Source: Opeltia flavorubescens (taxonomy: Eukaryota; Ascomycota; Lecanoromycetes; Teloschistales; Teloschistaceae). From it: DNA of 64,000 nucleotides. The notes under the pieces are model-generated. The model did not search any database. It saw only the letters and a program-made list of their open reading frames with translations, and was not told the origin of the DNA. Below are positions 32,987-43,934 of the stretch, in pieces; the first letter of the stretch is position 1; each line of letters starts with the position of its first letter. Made by a program: the position numbers and the translations under genes. The stretch is taken from NCBI GenBank assembly GCA_000442125.1, contig KE546973.1:310001-374000 (forward strand), in the 5' to 3' direction.

Positions 32987-34856
32987 CTATCCAACAACCA
33001 CATTCTTAACCTTCTTCACCCAACTCTTCTTCTGCCTGCTGCTAACCTCCCCCGTTCCAACATCCTCCACATCATCCCTCTTCTTCACATCAAGATCCGT
33101 TCTCCTCCCCGTCCATATATCCATTTCCGCTGCTTTGACCCATTTCGTTTTCTTCCATACCTTGTACCCTAGAAGCAGGATTAAGAAGACAGGTAGTAAG
33201 ATGTAGTTGATCACAAAGTCCTTTGCGCTGAATGGATTCAAGAAAGCCGGGTAGCCTTGGAAGAAGATGAGGAATACGTTCGCGGCAAGAGCGAGGTAGG
33301 TGCCGTAAGGATACCAGAGTGCGGTGAACGGGAGCTCTGAAAGAGGTTGAGATTGGGCGGCGAGACCAGCGCGGAATCGGATGTGGACGAGGCAGATAGT
33401 GGCCCTATTTGCGAATATGTTAGATGATATCACCAAAGAATACGACATTGTGGATAGGACGTGATTAGCAAGGTTGCCCGCTTACCAAACGATGAATGTT
33501 GCAACTCCGGAGAGGGTAATGAGGGCTTCATAAACGGTGCCAGCCGAATCAGAGACGGATAGAAATGCAATACACGCAAAGATATTCGAGAAAAGCAATG
33601 CTACCCATGGCACCCCGGCTCGATTCACTTTCCCTAGGATTGCAGGCGCTTTCCCATTCCGCGCCATGTAAAGGATTGTTCTCGAAGAGACGTAGAGGGA
33701 GGAGTTGCCCGCGCTGATAACAGCTATGACGATGACCGCATTGATCAGAGAGGCCCCAGCGTTGATCCCCGCATGCGAGAGAGCAATGGTGAGTGGGGAT
33801 GCTGCGGTCTTGGATCCTGCAGCTAGAAGGTCTTTATCGTTCCATGGGAGCAGAATACCGATGAAGAACATCATGCCAACATAGAAGATCAAGATCCGCC
33901 AAAAGACTTGTCGGATGGCGCGGGGTACGGCCCGACGAGGATTCCCTGCTTCACCAGCGGTGATACCGACCATTTCTGTACCAGCGTAAAGAGTGCCTGC
34001 TATGACGAAGGTTCTGGCGACACCATTGATCGAATCGGCGAAGGCACCGGCTATGGTGAAGCATCAGTATCGATACATGGATTTTGGGGGCTCTTAGACG
34101 GGGAGGGTGTATCACGATCATCCCAGTATTTAAATCCAATCTTCTGGGGGCCAATAACACCTGCGCTGATGAAGATAGAAACGATAAAGAACACGATAAT
34201 GGCGATGACTTTGATCCTAAGGCGGAATAAGCCCGTTTATCATGTGCAAAGGCCGGCTTTAGAACATACAATGAAAGCCAGAACTCGACCTCTCCATATG
34301 CCAAGATCCCAAACATGCTGAATCCGATGAATATGACCCAGAAGATGATGATCCAGGCCCATTGAGGGACGACTGCTGCACCAGCCCAATATCGTATCAC
34401 CAGCGAAATGGCATTATATTCGTTCGCCAATACCGTCACCCATAGATACCAATAGGCCCAGCCCAAAGCAAATGACAAGGAATCATCAACAAATCGAGAA
34501 GCATATTCGGTGAAGGAGCCACTGACGGGTATCAAGGTGGCCACTTCACCAAGTGATTGCATTACGAAGAAAACGATAATTCCAACGAGGGAAAAGCTGA
34601 TGAGTATACCAGCAGGGCCAGCCAAATGAAGCGCATTGCCCGAGCCAACAAAGAGGCCTGGTCCGATGATGCCCCCAATTGCTATCATCTGGATGTGACG
34701 GGACTTGAGCTTTCGGTGCAAGGGCGCAGAGTAGGGCACTTCTCCGCCATCAAGAGGATGAGCACCATCGCGGTCCGGACTCGAACCATCATCGCCTTTG
34801 ACACTTGTCTGAACTTCTTTGCCATCCGTCATGTCGGAATTTTGCACCAGGCCCAT
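32987..34856 (-). CDS. amino-acid permease, YAT family
   Basis: Plasma-membrane amino-acid/H+ symporter type with about 12 spans. Exons (minus) 34856-34270, 34216-34116, 34050-33486 and 33404-32987 agree in phase and give 556 residues. Family blocks are KSRHIQMIAIGGIIGPGLF, PVSGSFTEYASRFVDDSLSF, FWLSLIKVIAIIVFFIV, GFKYWDDPGAFA, and EMVGITAGEAGNPRRAVPRA; the length is normal. The start is the first ATG in frame before the acidic, disordered N-terminus. The last codons (reading VVVG-stop) lie inside the repeat motif shared with the tandem small-gene array. Substrate specificity cannot be read from the sequence. Confidence 0.92.
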
Positions 34857-35790
34857 CTTGACAACGTCGCACACGACGAATCCAACAAAGATGCAAGATC
34901 AAGGCAGGGGAGTCGGTGCGACATATTTGCAGTAGCAGGGTAAGGCCCAAGCCAATGATGGAGGTCGTCTCTGCTGACGCATTCTCAACCCAGAATGACA
35001 CAATAGATCTGGTGGTGGATAGGTGCGTTTCATGGCGGGGTGGGACCGTAGCCAACTATGACCACGTGCTGTGACACTTCCAGTGACAACTCGCCATTGA
35101 ATTGCACTGAAGTCTGTAGTGTTATTGGTGGAGGTGGAGGAATAGAGGAGAATGGCTGGCAATCGCCAAGACTATCGAAGCCATTACTTGGTCATAGATA
35201 TCCCCTTAGCGTGGGGCTTTCTGCAGCTAGGGTATATTTCGCGGAATGCTGCGAGATATAATTAGATGCGCGGAGATTTGAGTGGAAGAGTTTGAGAGAT
35301 AGGGAGGAAAACATACTTTTATCTCTTTAGAACCACCCACAGGATGGATGCACTACGACGTACATAATGTCAATGATCGATTTCTGTATGATGATAATAC
35401 CAGACTCGTACCCTAAGCCCTAATCTTGGCGCTCTCTCCGATTGGCTTCCGATATCACTTAGCCTTTCCTTTCTCTGGCCATAATATTGGAGCACTGATG
35501 TTGGTGCCCTAGCAATCGTCATGACTCTATAATAATCACGGAAAATGTAACAAGCCAGGAGGTTTGGCGACAAAACCGTGTTTGGAAACGGGGCTTGACT
35601 AAAATCACGAGGTAGAAAACTTTAGAAGAACACTGCGTTTCAAATCCGTTTACCGCTTTCCCGACCCAAATAGTATCCAAAACCTTGTGCAACTGATAAC
35701 TGAGTACCCCGAAAATGAAAGGACCTCCATGTCAGCCACAGGCTCCTTCCCGATCTATCTCATTGAACCCTCCCCTCCCTTCCTCTACGC
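34857..35790. other. intergenic upstream of the permease
   Basis: Promoter side of the permease and 3' side of small-gene member 6. No gene or repeat recognised. Confidence 0.45.
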
Positions 35791-36272
35791 CTACATCGGC
35801 GGATAATCAATCTTCCATTGCGCCCCCAACGCCCATAACTCCTGTCGCCACCCCTCCGCTTTGACAACCAGATTCCGCATCGCATCAATCCAAACCTCCT
35901 TCAACTCATCCTTGACATCACCATCTCTAATCTCCAATTGTTGCCGAATGACGAGACGGTGGCTAACCGTAGGTCCAGAGATCGGGTATGTCCCTGCTCG
36001 CTCCTCTAGAAGTCGTTCTACGAATCGCATGTAAGAATAGTTGTCCATGAGTTCGCCGTATTCCATGTTTGTGTAGGGGGCGGTGTAGAAGCCGGGGGTG
36101 CGAGTAGCGGTGGCCTGGGGTGCACGGGTGAAGTTAGTATAGGGGAATGGTTATTAGGGGCAGGAGTAAAGGGGCGAGATGAAGAAGGGGAAGGAGATTG
36201 TGACTGTATTGATAGAGAGAGTGTGTGAGGGAACAAACGTACGGTGAGAGCTATTGTCGTCGTGATTGACAT
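35791..36272 (-). CDS. small-gene family member 6
   Basis: Minus-strand exons 36272-36243 and 36114-35791 with a 128-bp phase-0 intron give 117 residues. Exon 1 is only 10 codons (MSITTTIALT). Exon 2 reads ATATRTPGFYTAPYTN, then a charged helical region and VWIDAMRNLVVKAEGW followed by RQELW. This has the family spacing of Trp, nine residues, Lys, one residue, Glu; the EGW matches DGW of copy A. The remaining similarity to the tandem copies is weak, so it is either an old paralogue or a convergent resemblance. No signal peptide or known domain. Confidence 0.6.
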
Positions 36273-37200
36273 GCTGGATCGGAATTTATGTCTCTCTCGA
36301 TTGGCTTTGTTGAATCTGGAGATGCTGTGGTGGACAAAACAGCGAGACTGTCTTCGTTTGATAGTGACTGCTCAAATTGGAATGATTGAATATGGTATGG
36401 TTGTATGGATCTCGCACAATATATAATGGTATGGAAAAACTGTTGCAGACGGTTGCGTCTCTGATGATGCACCCTTTTCCCCTTATTTCCACGGTTTAGT
36501 GCAACAGATAGTAACTTTCAACAGAAATGAACAATTGCTTCTTTGACCTGGTCAAGTAGAGTCATCAGAAGATGGAGAAAATTTTTTTACTTCAATAATC
36601 TCATGATACAGGAGAAATTGCGTGAAATTGAGTGAACCACATGTCCTAATGATATGTAGATCACGTGTTTTGTAGGGAAAACAAACAGTGGGACGACTTG
36701 ATATAATGAGCGTTGCGAGGATGTAGAAAAGGCCGGATGACTTCTGATCTCGGACTGGGCCATTTGTGTCGAATCTTGGATGATGAGACATTAGTCAGAA
36801 GCGACAGATTATATTCTCATATGCTGAGGATTCTCCACAACAGCTGTTGTTTTCTGCAATTTCTCGGTAGGGAAGAAGGGGAAAGCAGAAATCCCTTAAT
36901 CAGCAACAGTAGATGTTGCCTAGGGATTTGGTCAGCCATGATGTATAGGCTCTATTTCCACGCACAGCGAAGAGTATCTCCCTTGCAGGTATCCACGCAC
37001 CTTATGTTGTTACTGTCGTGGTTGTTTGAATTTGGGGTGTCTAAAGATACGCAATGGTAGACCTCCTCTGGAATCCAACGAACGAATTAGATTGAAGATC
37101 TCTATCTTTCTAGCTCCGGTACTTAGATCATAGGGTAGCGGATCGAGGGATTGAGATGCTCTAGCTTTTGGATCGGATAGTCGCAGCGCCGGAACACAGT
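36273..37200. other. intergenic, no gene supported
   Basis: Contains a 115-codon frame at 36713 with no protein-like character. Nothing else seen. Confidence 0.4.
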
Positions 37201-39897
37201 TCATCGCTCATTAAGATATGCCTGCAATGTCCCAACCCCAAGCCCGATCAGCGCGACGAAGTAAGCGGCCACGCTGAATGCACCTTGGACGTCATGCCAA
37301 AGGACCGACCACGCGATAGCGAAGACGAGGGTACTGAGCAGGAAGGTAGTAAAAATCAGCACCCAGATCTTGGTAACAGCCCACCCCTCAACCAGGTGGA
37401 TACCCCAGCCAACGTTCGTGCCTATTTGCGGGCATACCGCGAGTTTCTGTTTCCGCTTCTTCGGTGATCGCAGAAACATGATAGCTTTTTCGTCGGCATC
37501 GTGAGGGTGATGAAAGAGATGGCTCATAAGGTTTTCTCCGATGGGCGGGAGCAGGTCACAGCGCTGATACAAATATTCCTCTTCTTTGGCTTGGGGAGGC
37601 ATATCAGGCACTTTGCGAATATCGACGAGGTCTTTCGGGTATAGTTCAAACTGGGCAATATTCAGCAATCGAGTCTATTGTACGTTGAGAAAGCGTACCT
37701 GAATGAATCTGATACTTTTCACAGTCTGCAAGGAAAGTCTATGCCACCATACCCGCTTGAGCTGCAGGTAAAGCTGGCGTAGGTCGGTGAAAAGCTGCTG
37801 ATCGGATGATGTGGAGCACACATTCAGATGAAGGAGGCTCGTAGGTCGTTGCCACGATTGCGCACAAACTAGTAGCCATTTGCTCTCTGGATCGCATGTA
37901 ATTGTGGCAGATGTTGGGCGTCCATTGACTGGATTGGGCTCGTAGATGGATATCCTAGAATTATTGGGCTGCCCAACAGACGTTGATGCGGAGCCTGTAA
38001 CCGACATTTGACTCGGATTACTACTACTGGATGACGTTGATTGCGAACCATTTGGCCTGCAATATTCGGGAGCATGTAGAGCATTCCTAAGCTCCTCGGC
38101 AGCCCCTGGTCGGGTCTCGATGAAGTCATCGTATAAATGAGTGCCACAGCTCTGATGCACGATTAGCTAGCTCGCTCGTATGTCCCGTCACTGTAATTAC
38201 TGACACAAGTCCATCGGATTCGTGTTTTATCTGGTGCTACTGGCGGTTCCGGCCACAGAAGTCCTATGAAAATTGACAGATACTGCATACCTAAACTTCG
38301 CAGAGTCCGATCTGACGAGTATAGGGTGCCCGACGAATTATCATTGCATCGTGATTGGGTTGTTATTGACGTGTTGCTAGGCTCCTGATTTTGCGATCGA
38401 GAGACATTCTGTCTGGCCAAGCTTTGCGCTGCAATCGTGTTCGGTGCTGGACATGACGACGCTCGGTCCGGATCGTGCGGTATTTCATTCATACATATGG
38501 TTTTTGAATTGACTTCTTTTTCTGGTACGGTGATATCGTTAGATTCCGGAACAGCTTTTGGTTCTTTTGGATTGTAAAGGACGTTTTGTCTTTTTGTCGA
38601 ATATTCAGATGATTTAGCCATATCTTCTACATCTTGGACGAAACCGAGAGTCTGGCGAGATTCCGGATCCTCCTTCGATCTCGAAGGTTGGTCACAAGAG
38701 GAAGATTTTGCAGAGGCGGATTTCGGGGTAACACTTTCGTCAATAAGGTAGTCGGCTAATGTGCTATTTTCGTTTGTTTTGCTCATGTTTGCAGGAAAGC
38801 TAGCCTGTGCGTCTCTTGGAGGGCTTATGTTTCTCCGCGAGTCCAATCCTTGTAAATGAAGATTTTCCTTAGGAGCCACTATCGAACTCAGATTCGAGTT
38901 GTCAGCTGTCAAGACAGTGGGGTCTGTCGATTTGTTATCTGATGAGATATGCGAGAATGCTTTCGGATATGGAGCTCTGAATAGCAGCAAAGGATCTTTC
39001 AAAATTATACTCGGTGTGTAACCCTCGCAGTTGCGCTTGGACTTTGCACAATTATCGCAGGATGGGCGCTCTTCTCCACATTTGATCCGGCGACGACGGC
39101 ACGCTTCAACCTGTCAGCTGGTGAAATAGACTGCATGCACATACCGTTTTCACTTACTTAAACAGCCACTCTTTACTCTCTTCCGCTGTTCCATGACAGC
39201 ACGATTTTTACTGCCTGCAAAGTAGGGTTGCTTGTAACTCTCAAGGATATCAGGCTGTAATAATAAGTGATCCAGACTATCATAGAAAGTGGTCGTTTTG
39301 AAAGGTAGATGGGATTCGGATTCCATGTCGCCAGTGGCAGGCTTGTAAATCAGCTTATCGAGTGCTGACTTAGTCATATGTTCATCGTCCAATGCCTTTC
39401 CTGCCGTGAGTGGCATCTGATTCTGCGGCGATCTGCTTGATTTGTTGGTTGGAAGTTTACTTCCAGCATTCGTCAGCAGATTTACCTCCCCCGACTGAAA
39501 ATCTGATACGCTGGTATTGGATAAAGGGTCGCTTTGAGTAGCTTGATCCGAGAATTTGCTTGGCAACAGCTCTTTTTCGCTAAGAATAGTCTTTTCTTTA
39601 GCAGATGAGATCAGCGGCAATCGTGGGATCATTTCTTCGTNGTTGTTACAAAGCTCTGAGTTAAGTGCCTCATTAGACGCGGGACTCGCGAGCTGTACCT
39701 GGTGACTGCCAAGTGGATTTTGAGGGGCGTCGCTCTGTGGCTCGCCAGAACTCGTGGGGATTTCCTGCGCCTGAAGTTCCGTTGAGTATCTCCTTGAAGA
39801 GTTGTCTGACTCATCGGTACCGTCATGTAACTTGCCCAATTCCAAGGCTTGAGAGTCGGCTTCGAGATTTAACGAGGTGCTTCTCTGCGCAACGTCT
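37201..39897 (-). CDS. Zn2Cys6 protein with C-terminal membrane region
   Basis: Exons (minus) 39897-39158, 39103-38205, 38151-37699 and 37650-37201. The finger is split by a 54-bp intron: KRVKSGCLTCRRRRIKC, then ERPSCDNCAKSKRNCEGY, a complete six-Cys fungal DNA-binding motif. After a long Ser/Asn-rich region come IRWTCSCGTHLYDDFIETRP and IRFIQFELYPKDLVDIRK, blocks common to a group of fungal proteins. The C-terminus has two hydrophobic spans after VGWGIHLVEGW and before DVQGAFSVAAY. A membrane-linked zinc-finger protein is unusual but recurrent in fungi. The start is unresolved: MEQRKRVKSG at 39194 is the family-like start. However, over 600 bp of open frame upstream, and matching phases, may join it to the gene at 39960-43358. 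One undetermined base at 39641. Confidence 0.8.
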
Positions 39898-39959
39898 CTG
39901 AGCTAGGCCGAACAATGCTCAATGATCTACACATCCACTAGTCTGGACATTATGCGGTC

Positions 39960-42900
39960 TTACCGCGAATTTGAAGGTCCTAGGCCAAGACCGAGCCCGA
40001 GGCTCTGAGTGAATGGGGTAATCAGGCCGGTCTTAACCATGAAATCATTACTGTCTACAACGAATGTTAATATGAGTCCGTCTGATCAAGGAATCATGAC
40101 TTACCGCCCGGTTCCTTGAAGGTAATGGTTAGCTTCCAGCTAGATTTCGACTTTTCGTCCTCCTGCATGTTGGCTTTCATATGCTTAATGTCGAGGTCTT
40201 TGCCAAGTTGTACAGTCAAGCCCTTCAATTCGGCAACGCCCCCGCTTGGCAAGCCCAAGCCGCCTCCGGAGATGTCCACTGTGAGCTGTTAGCGATGTAG
40301 GGAGCACGGTGATCAATTGACGCCTTGACTTACATCTACCTGTAAGCCATGGCTTGTCTTCTTCGTTAAGACGGGCGATCAGTTGAGTCAACGGCCTGCC
40401 CTCAGGAGCGGCCTTCTCCCACAGATGTATCTCAGTATTCTTGTAAGATTTCTTAGAATTTCTGAAGCGACTCGTATCTGCCAATACAAGCTTGGCGCAT
40501 TGGCGATAGAATTTCAAGCGCCAGCCTGTAAGCCCGCTAAGAAATTTCACCGAGTCTTCGTCACAAGAAAATGACAATGATAATGATTGAGTCATGTACG
40601 TGACCTCCTTGAATTGAGGCAGGACTTCCCGTTCCTTTGGCTTCGCTAGCATCTTGTGGCGATTCGAAAGATAATGTGGAGTTCGAACATTGTGCAATGT
40701 AATTGCCGTAGGGTCCTGCTTTTCGAAGGTGAAATCGAGGTCACGGTAGACGTAGCCAACCTGGGAGCAATGATACGTCTTTGGGCTCTTCCTCGAATAA
40801 ACAACGCCGTGGTAGCCTCTATCCGGATCGTCCTGGTCAAACAGGCTGTAGAGCCGAGCTTCTTGGAATGCCGAGGGACTCTCGATAGCGCTGGCTAAGC
40901 GGACCTGTGGTGGCGTATCGGTGAGGTGGAGTATGCAGTCTTCAAACCTCTGTGCATCATCACTATGACGGAAGACGAGGATGATTTTCTGATTCGGTTG
41001 GTCCGAGCGATACACGTAGGAGTAATATGGATTGTAGTTTCCTTGGTTCTTCTTCTCTAGGTGTCCGCAATCTGACCAGCTGATGGTGGCGGTACAATCT
41101 TCGATCTGGAGTCTGACGTTACTGATTGGGAGCCAATGTGACGCGCTTCCCAGCTTCTTGCTGTCCGCCGCTGAGCTAACTACGAGTCGACGAACTGTCT
41201 TCCAACATGTCTCGTCCATCTGCTCGTATAATCTCAACTCGCATGAATCAAAAGATCTTTGTTCTGTGTCGTTTTCAGGGACCTCGAGTGCTGAGGATGT
41301 ATTAGTGTTTCGATAAGATTTAAGCACCGTCTGGTAGATAGTCAACTCTCCGGAGCGTGGATCCCTTCCTTTCACGGCATTGAAGAACCGCTTTGGTCCT
41401 TCGCGGAATTTTACAAAATGCCAAAGAGCCAAGAAATTGATCTCCGCTGGCTGGCTTGGAAACTCTAATTGTAATGCCGTAGTATCGTCTTCTAGAGTCT
41501 CCCAATCTTCAAGGTCCTCCGCAGTAAGCTTGCGTGAAAGGTTCAGTGTGTCTCGTTGATTGCAGAGGGATATGAATATCTCACTCTCGCCGGCTTTTGT
41601 CCATAGCAGGACGACATAGGGTGCGTTGGACGATTTGGAACGCTCGTGTCGCTGGCCGATCTGGGCGTTCACCCAGCAGCGGAACATTACTCTCTCGTCG
41701 GCGAAGCCCCCGTGGTCCTTATCGATGGTGATCCAACGATGACAAGTCGTGAGATCATCCATAGCTTGAGGTACGTTTTCTCTGGCCTCTACTGTTTGCT
41801 CGAAGGTTTCCAGCAGAGATAAGTCTTGTTTAAGCAAAACAGCAGTGCCCGGTACAGGTCTGGTGTATTTTTCGTGTTGACGACGGTGGAGGTCGGTTTT
41901 CAGTGCCTTTAGTAGATCGATCACGCATTTTCGAGCTTGACGCTTTGATAGATCTCCAGCAACTTTACGCTTACGAATCAATTCTTCCACAATCCAGCTG
42001 CTCTTAAGCAGATCGACGTAAGCCTGATTTTCGGAAGTTGTATCCTCCCAATGACTGTACAAATGAAAATTATCTGTTCCTGCAGGACGGGTCACGGTGC
42101 TGGCCGATCGGAGGTAGACAGCTTGCGACTACTGAGATCAGCTACGTTCCAGTGGCAGCGTGGCTGCTGGTGCTTGCCTTCAATAACCACCATGTGGCGA
42201 TGCGAATCCACGATTCATCGAGGACTTCATCCCCAATGGATTCGAAGCTTTTTAGAAACGCCTTCCCTACTTCTTCAGGGCAGTGGTGTTGTTCTCGTTG
42301 TTCTGGTATTTCCAAAGGTTGCAGGATAGTATTTTCAGAAGGTGAGCACGTCAAAAAATCGTCTGAACCTATAGTAGATAGTGACATCTGCCGTAAGCGG
42401 TCGCCTTCAATAGAGGCATCGGATGGTTTCTTTGCAGGGAGTTGAAAGGGTTTCGACCTGTCGCTGCTCCTTTGACTCTCCGAGACTGAGGAACGGCCCG
42501 AGATTTGGGTCGATGTCTTTCGAAGTGGCGTAAGCGCAGCAGAATCAGCATCGCCGTAAGAAGCATTGAAGCTAGGCGACCATAAAGGGGATGATCTGTC
42601 ATGTTTTCTGGGGGGAGTCGGGTAGGGAGATATGAGCGTCTGAGCAGAGTCTATGGTCTTTGACCGCGTAGGCTGGCTAAATGACGACTCTGCGCGCTCG
42701 TGCTGGGTGTAACGGTCCTCATCGGCTTGGAAAGATGACTCGTGCCACTTACGATCTTCAACGAAATTGACGTTGTCAGAATGTTCTTCGCTCAGTATTG
42801 TCCTGAGGTACCTCGGTTAGAACAAAATCGGTGCCTCAATTAGAACAACAAGGTAAGCATATAGCTTTAACTTACCTTCCTTCAGGTGTGAGGACGAGCT

Positions 42901-43358
42901 GCAATAATGCTTGATATTTCTGCAACTTTTGGTGACATTCCCTGATGTTATTCTGCTCTCTTGACCATTGCAGGCGGCGAAACCAGTGGCCACGGTCACT
43001 CAAAGCTTACAGTGTGCAAAAATACACAGTCAACCAAAAATTCTCCAGCCAGAAAGTAATTTAGAAAGAAGTCGTGAGTTGCTAACTTACCCAATTTTTC
43101 ATATTTTCCAACAAGACTCGAGAATTCGGATAGGGCATTGAAGCAATACTGCAAAACATTTCTGGTCGGATCACTATATGAATCTGGATCACGAGAAATT
43201 TTCCTATGGACGATGAAGAGGATGTCTTTGAGTAAAAGTAATTCATGTACGAGGTCACGAAAGTCCTGGGGAGCATCGCGGGCAACGGCCCATCCTTTGG
43301 TGTATAGATCAGCAGCGAGCCTGCTTAGCTGCAGAATATCTCCAACTGAGAGAAACAT
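39960..43358 (-). CDS. fungal STAND-type N-terminal domain protein
   Basis: Exons (minus) 43358-43091, 43005-42876, 42802-42146, 42099-40334, 40278-40105 and 40054-39960; phases agree, about 1029 residues. The N-terminus MFLSVGDILQLSRLAADLY is the start of the fungal N-terminal domain found in STAND-like proteins. A disordered part follows, then ATWWLLKAST, QAYVDLLKSSWIVEELI, and a beta-rich region typical of large fungal proteins of unknown role. The 46-bp third intron removes an in-frame TAG. The fourth donor is ambiguous: GTAGAT or GTAAGT, 10 bp apart. The last codon CGG runs into TAA, but that TAA sits in a consensus GTAAG donor, so splicing into the downstream Zn2Cys6 exons is possible. 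No NB-ARC or NACHT domain is seen. Confidence 0.75.
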
Positions 43359-43934
43359 GGGCCTATTTGGGTTCGGAGACTTCAATCCTTGATGTGTTTG
43401 ACTAAGTAGGGATCTCCAATGGAATCCTCGCTTTACTTGTATCCATTCGCATCAGGCTGAGCGGTGTATTGGAGGTGATGCGGCCAGTCATAGGCAAGCG
43501 CTTAGCGCAATCGAGCCTCATCTCATTCGAATGCGACCATGCTGGGAGTTTGTGACCGGGTGTGGTCATACGAATAATCGGATGTGAGTAAGACTGCAAG
43601 CCTCTTCGGTTTGGTCAAAGCGGGCGCGCCGTTGATTGGGCGTGTAGGCTTCATTTTAACGAAAAACGGGCGAGGCTGAGCTGCCGTGGCCTGCCAAGAC
43701 GCAGCCATTTCATCTTGTCGTCAAGCAGCCTTACCAAATGAAAGCACAGCCTCATCGCCTTCCTGCATCCTACCGAAACACACTGCTGCGCGGTCAGCAG
43801 ACATGCAGTATGAACATGATATGTTATGTTGGCTTTTCCCATTAAGTGTTCTTCATCGAAGCAATAAATTCGTCCTATCGAGTTGCGTGTTCAGGTAGTC
43901 CAGCTTCGTGTAGATGTGAACCTCGCTATTCGCG
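43359..43934. promoter_or_regulatory. divergent promoter region
   Basis: Shared upstream region of the STAND-type protein (minus) and the sugar transporter (plus), 576 bp. No specific operator recognised. Confidence 0.4.

Larger units (their letters stand above)
30294..33015 (+). repeat. tandem direct repeat, three gene units plus a terminal stub
   Basis: A diverged leader motif recurs at 30294 (CCAACATCCACATT), 31161 (CCAGCACCCACATC), 32043 (CTAACACCCATATC) and 32991 (CCAACAACCACATT). The spacings are 867, 882 and 948 bp. The motif is preceded by GACGTAACAG or close variants at the last three sites. It is followed at the first three by a further 100 bp or so of similar sequence (CCTTTGTTCCATAGTGACGA type). 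Each full unit holds one small two-exon gene. The fourth motif lies inside the 3' end of the permease gene, where similarity stops. Identity is far from perfect, so the duplications are not recent. Confidence 0.8.

Noticed and set aside
36713-37060. 115-codon + strand frame
   Set aside because: No recognisable domain, odd composition, no splice signals suggesting a gene.
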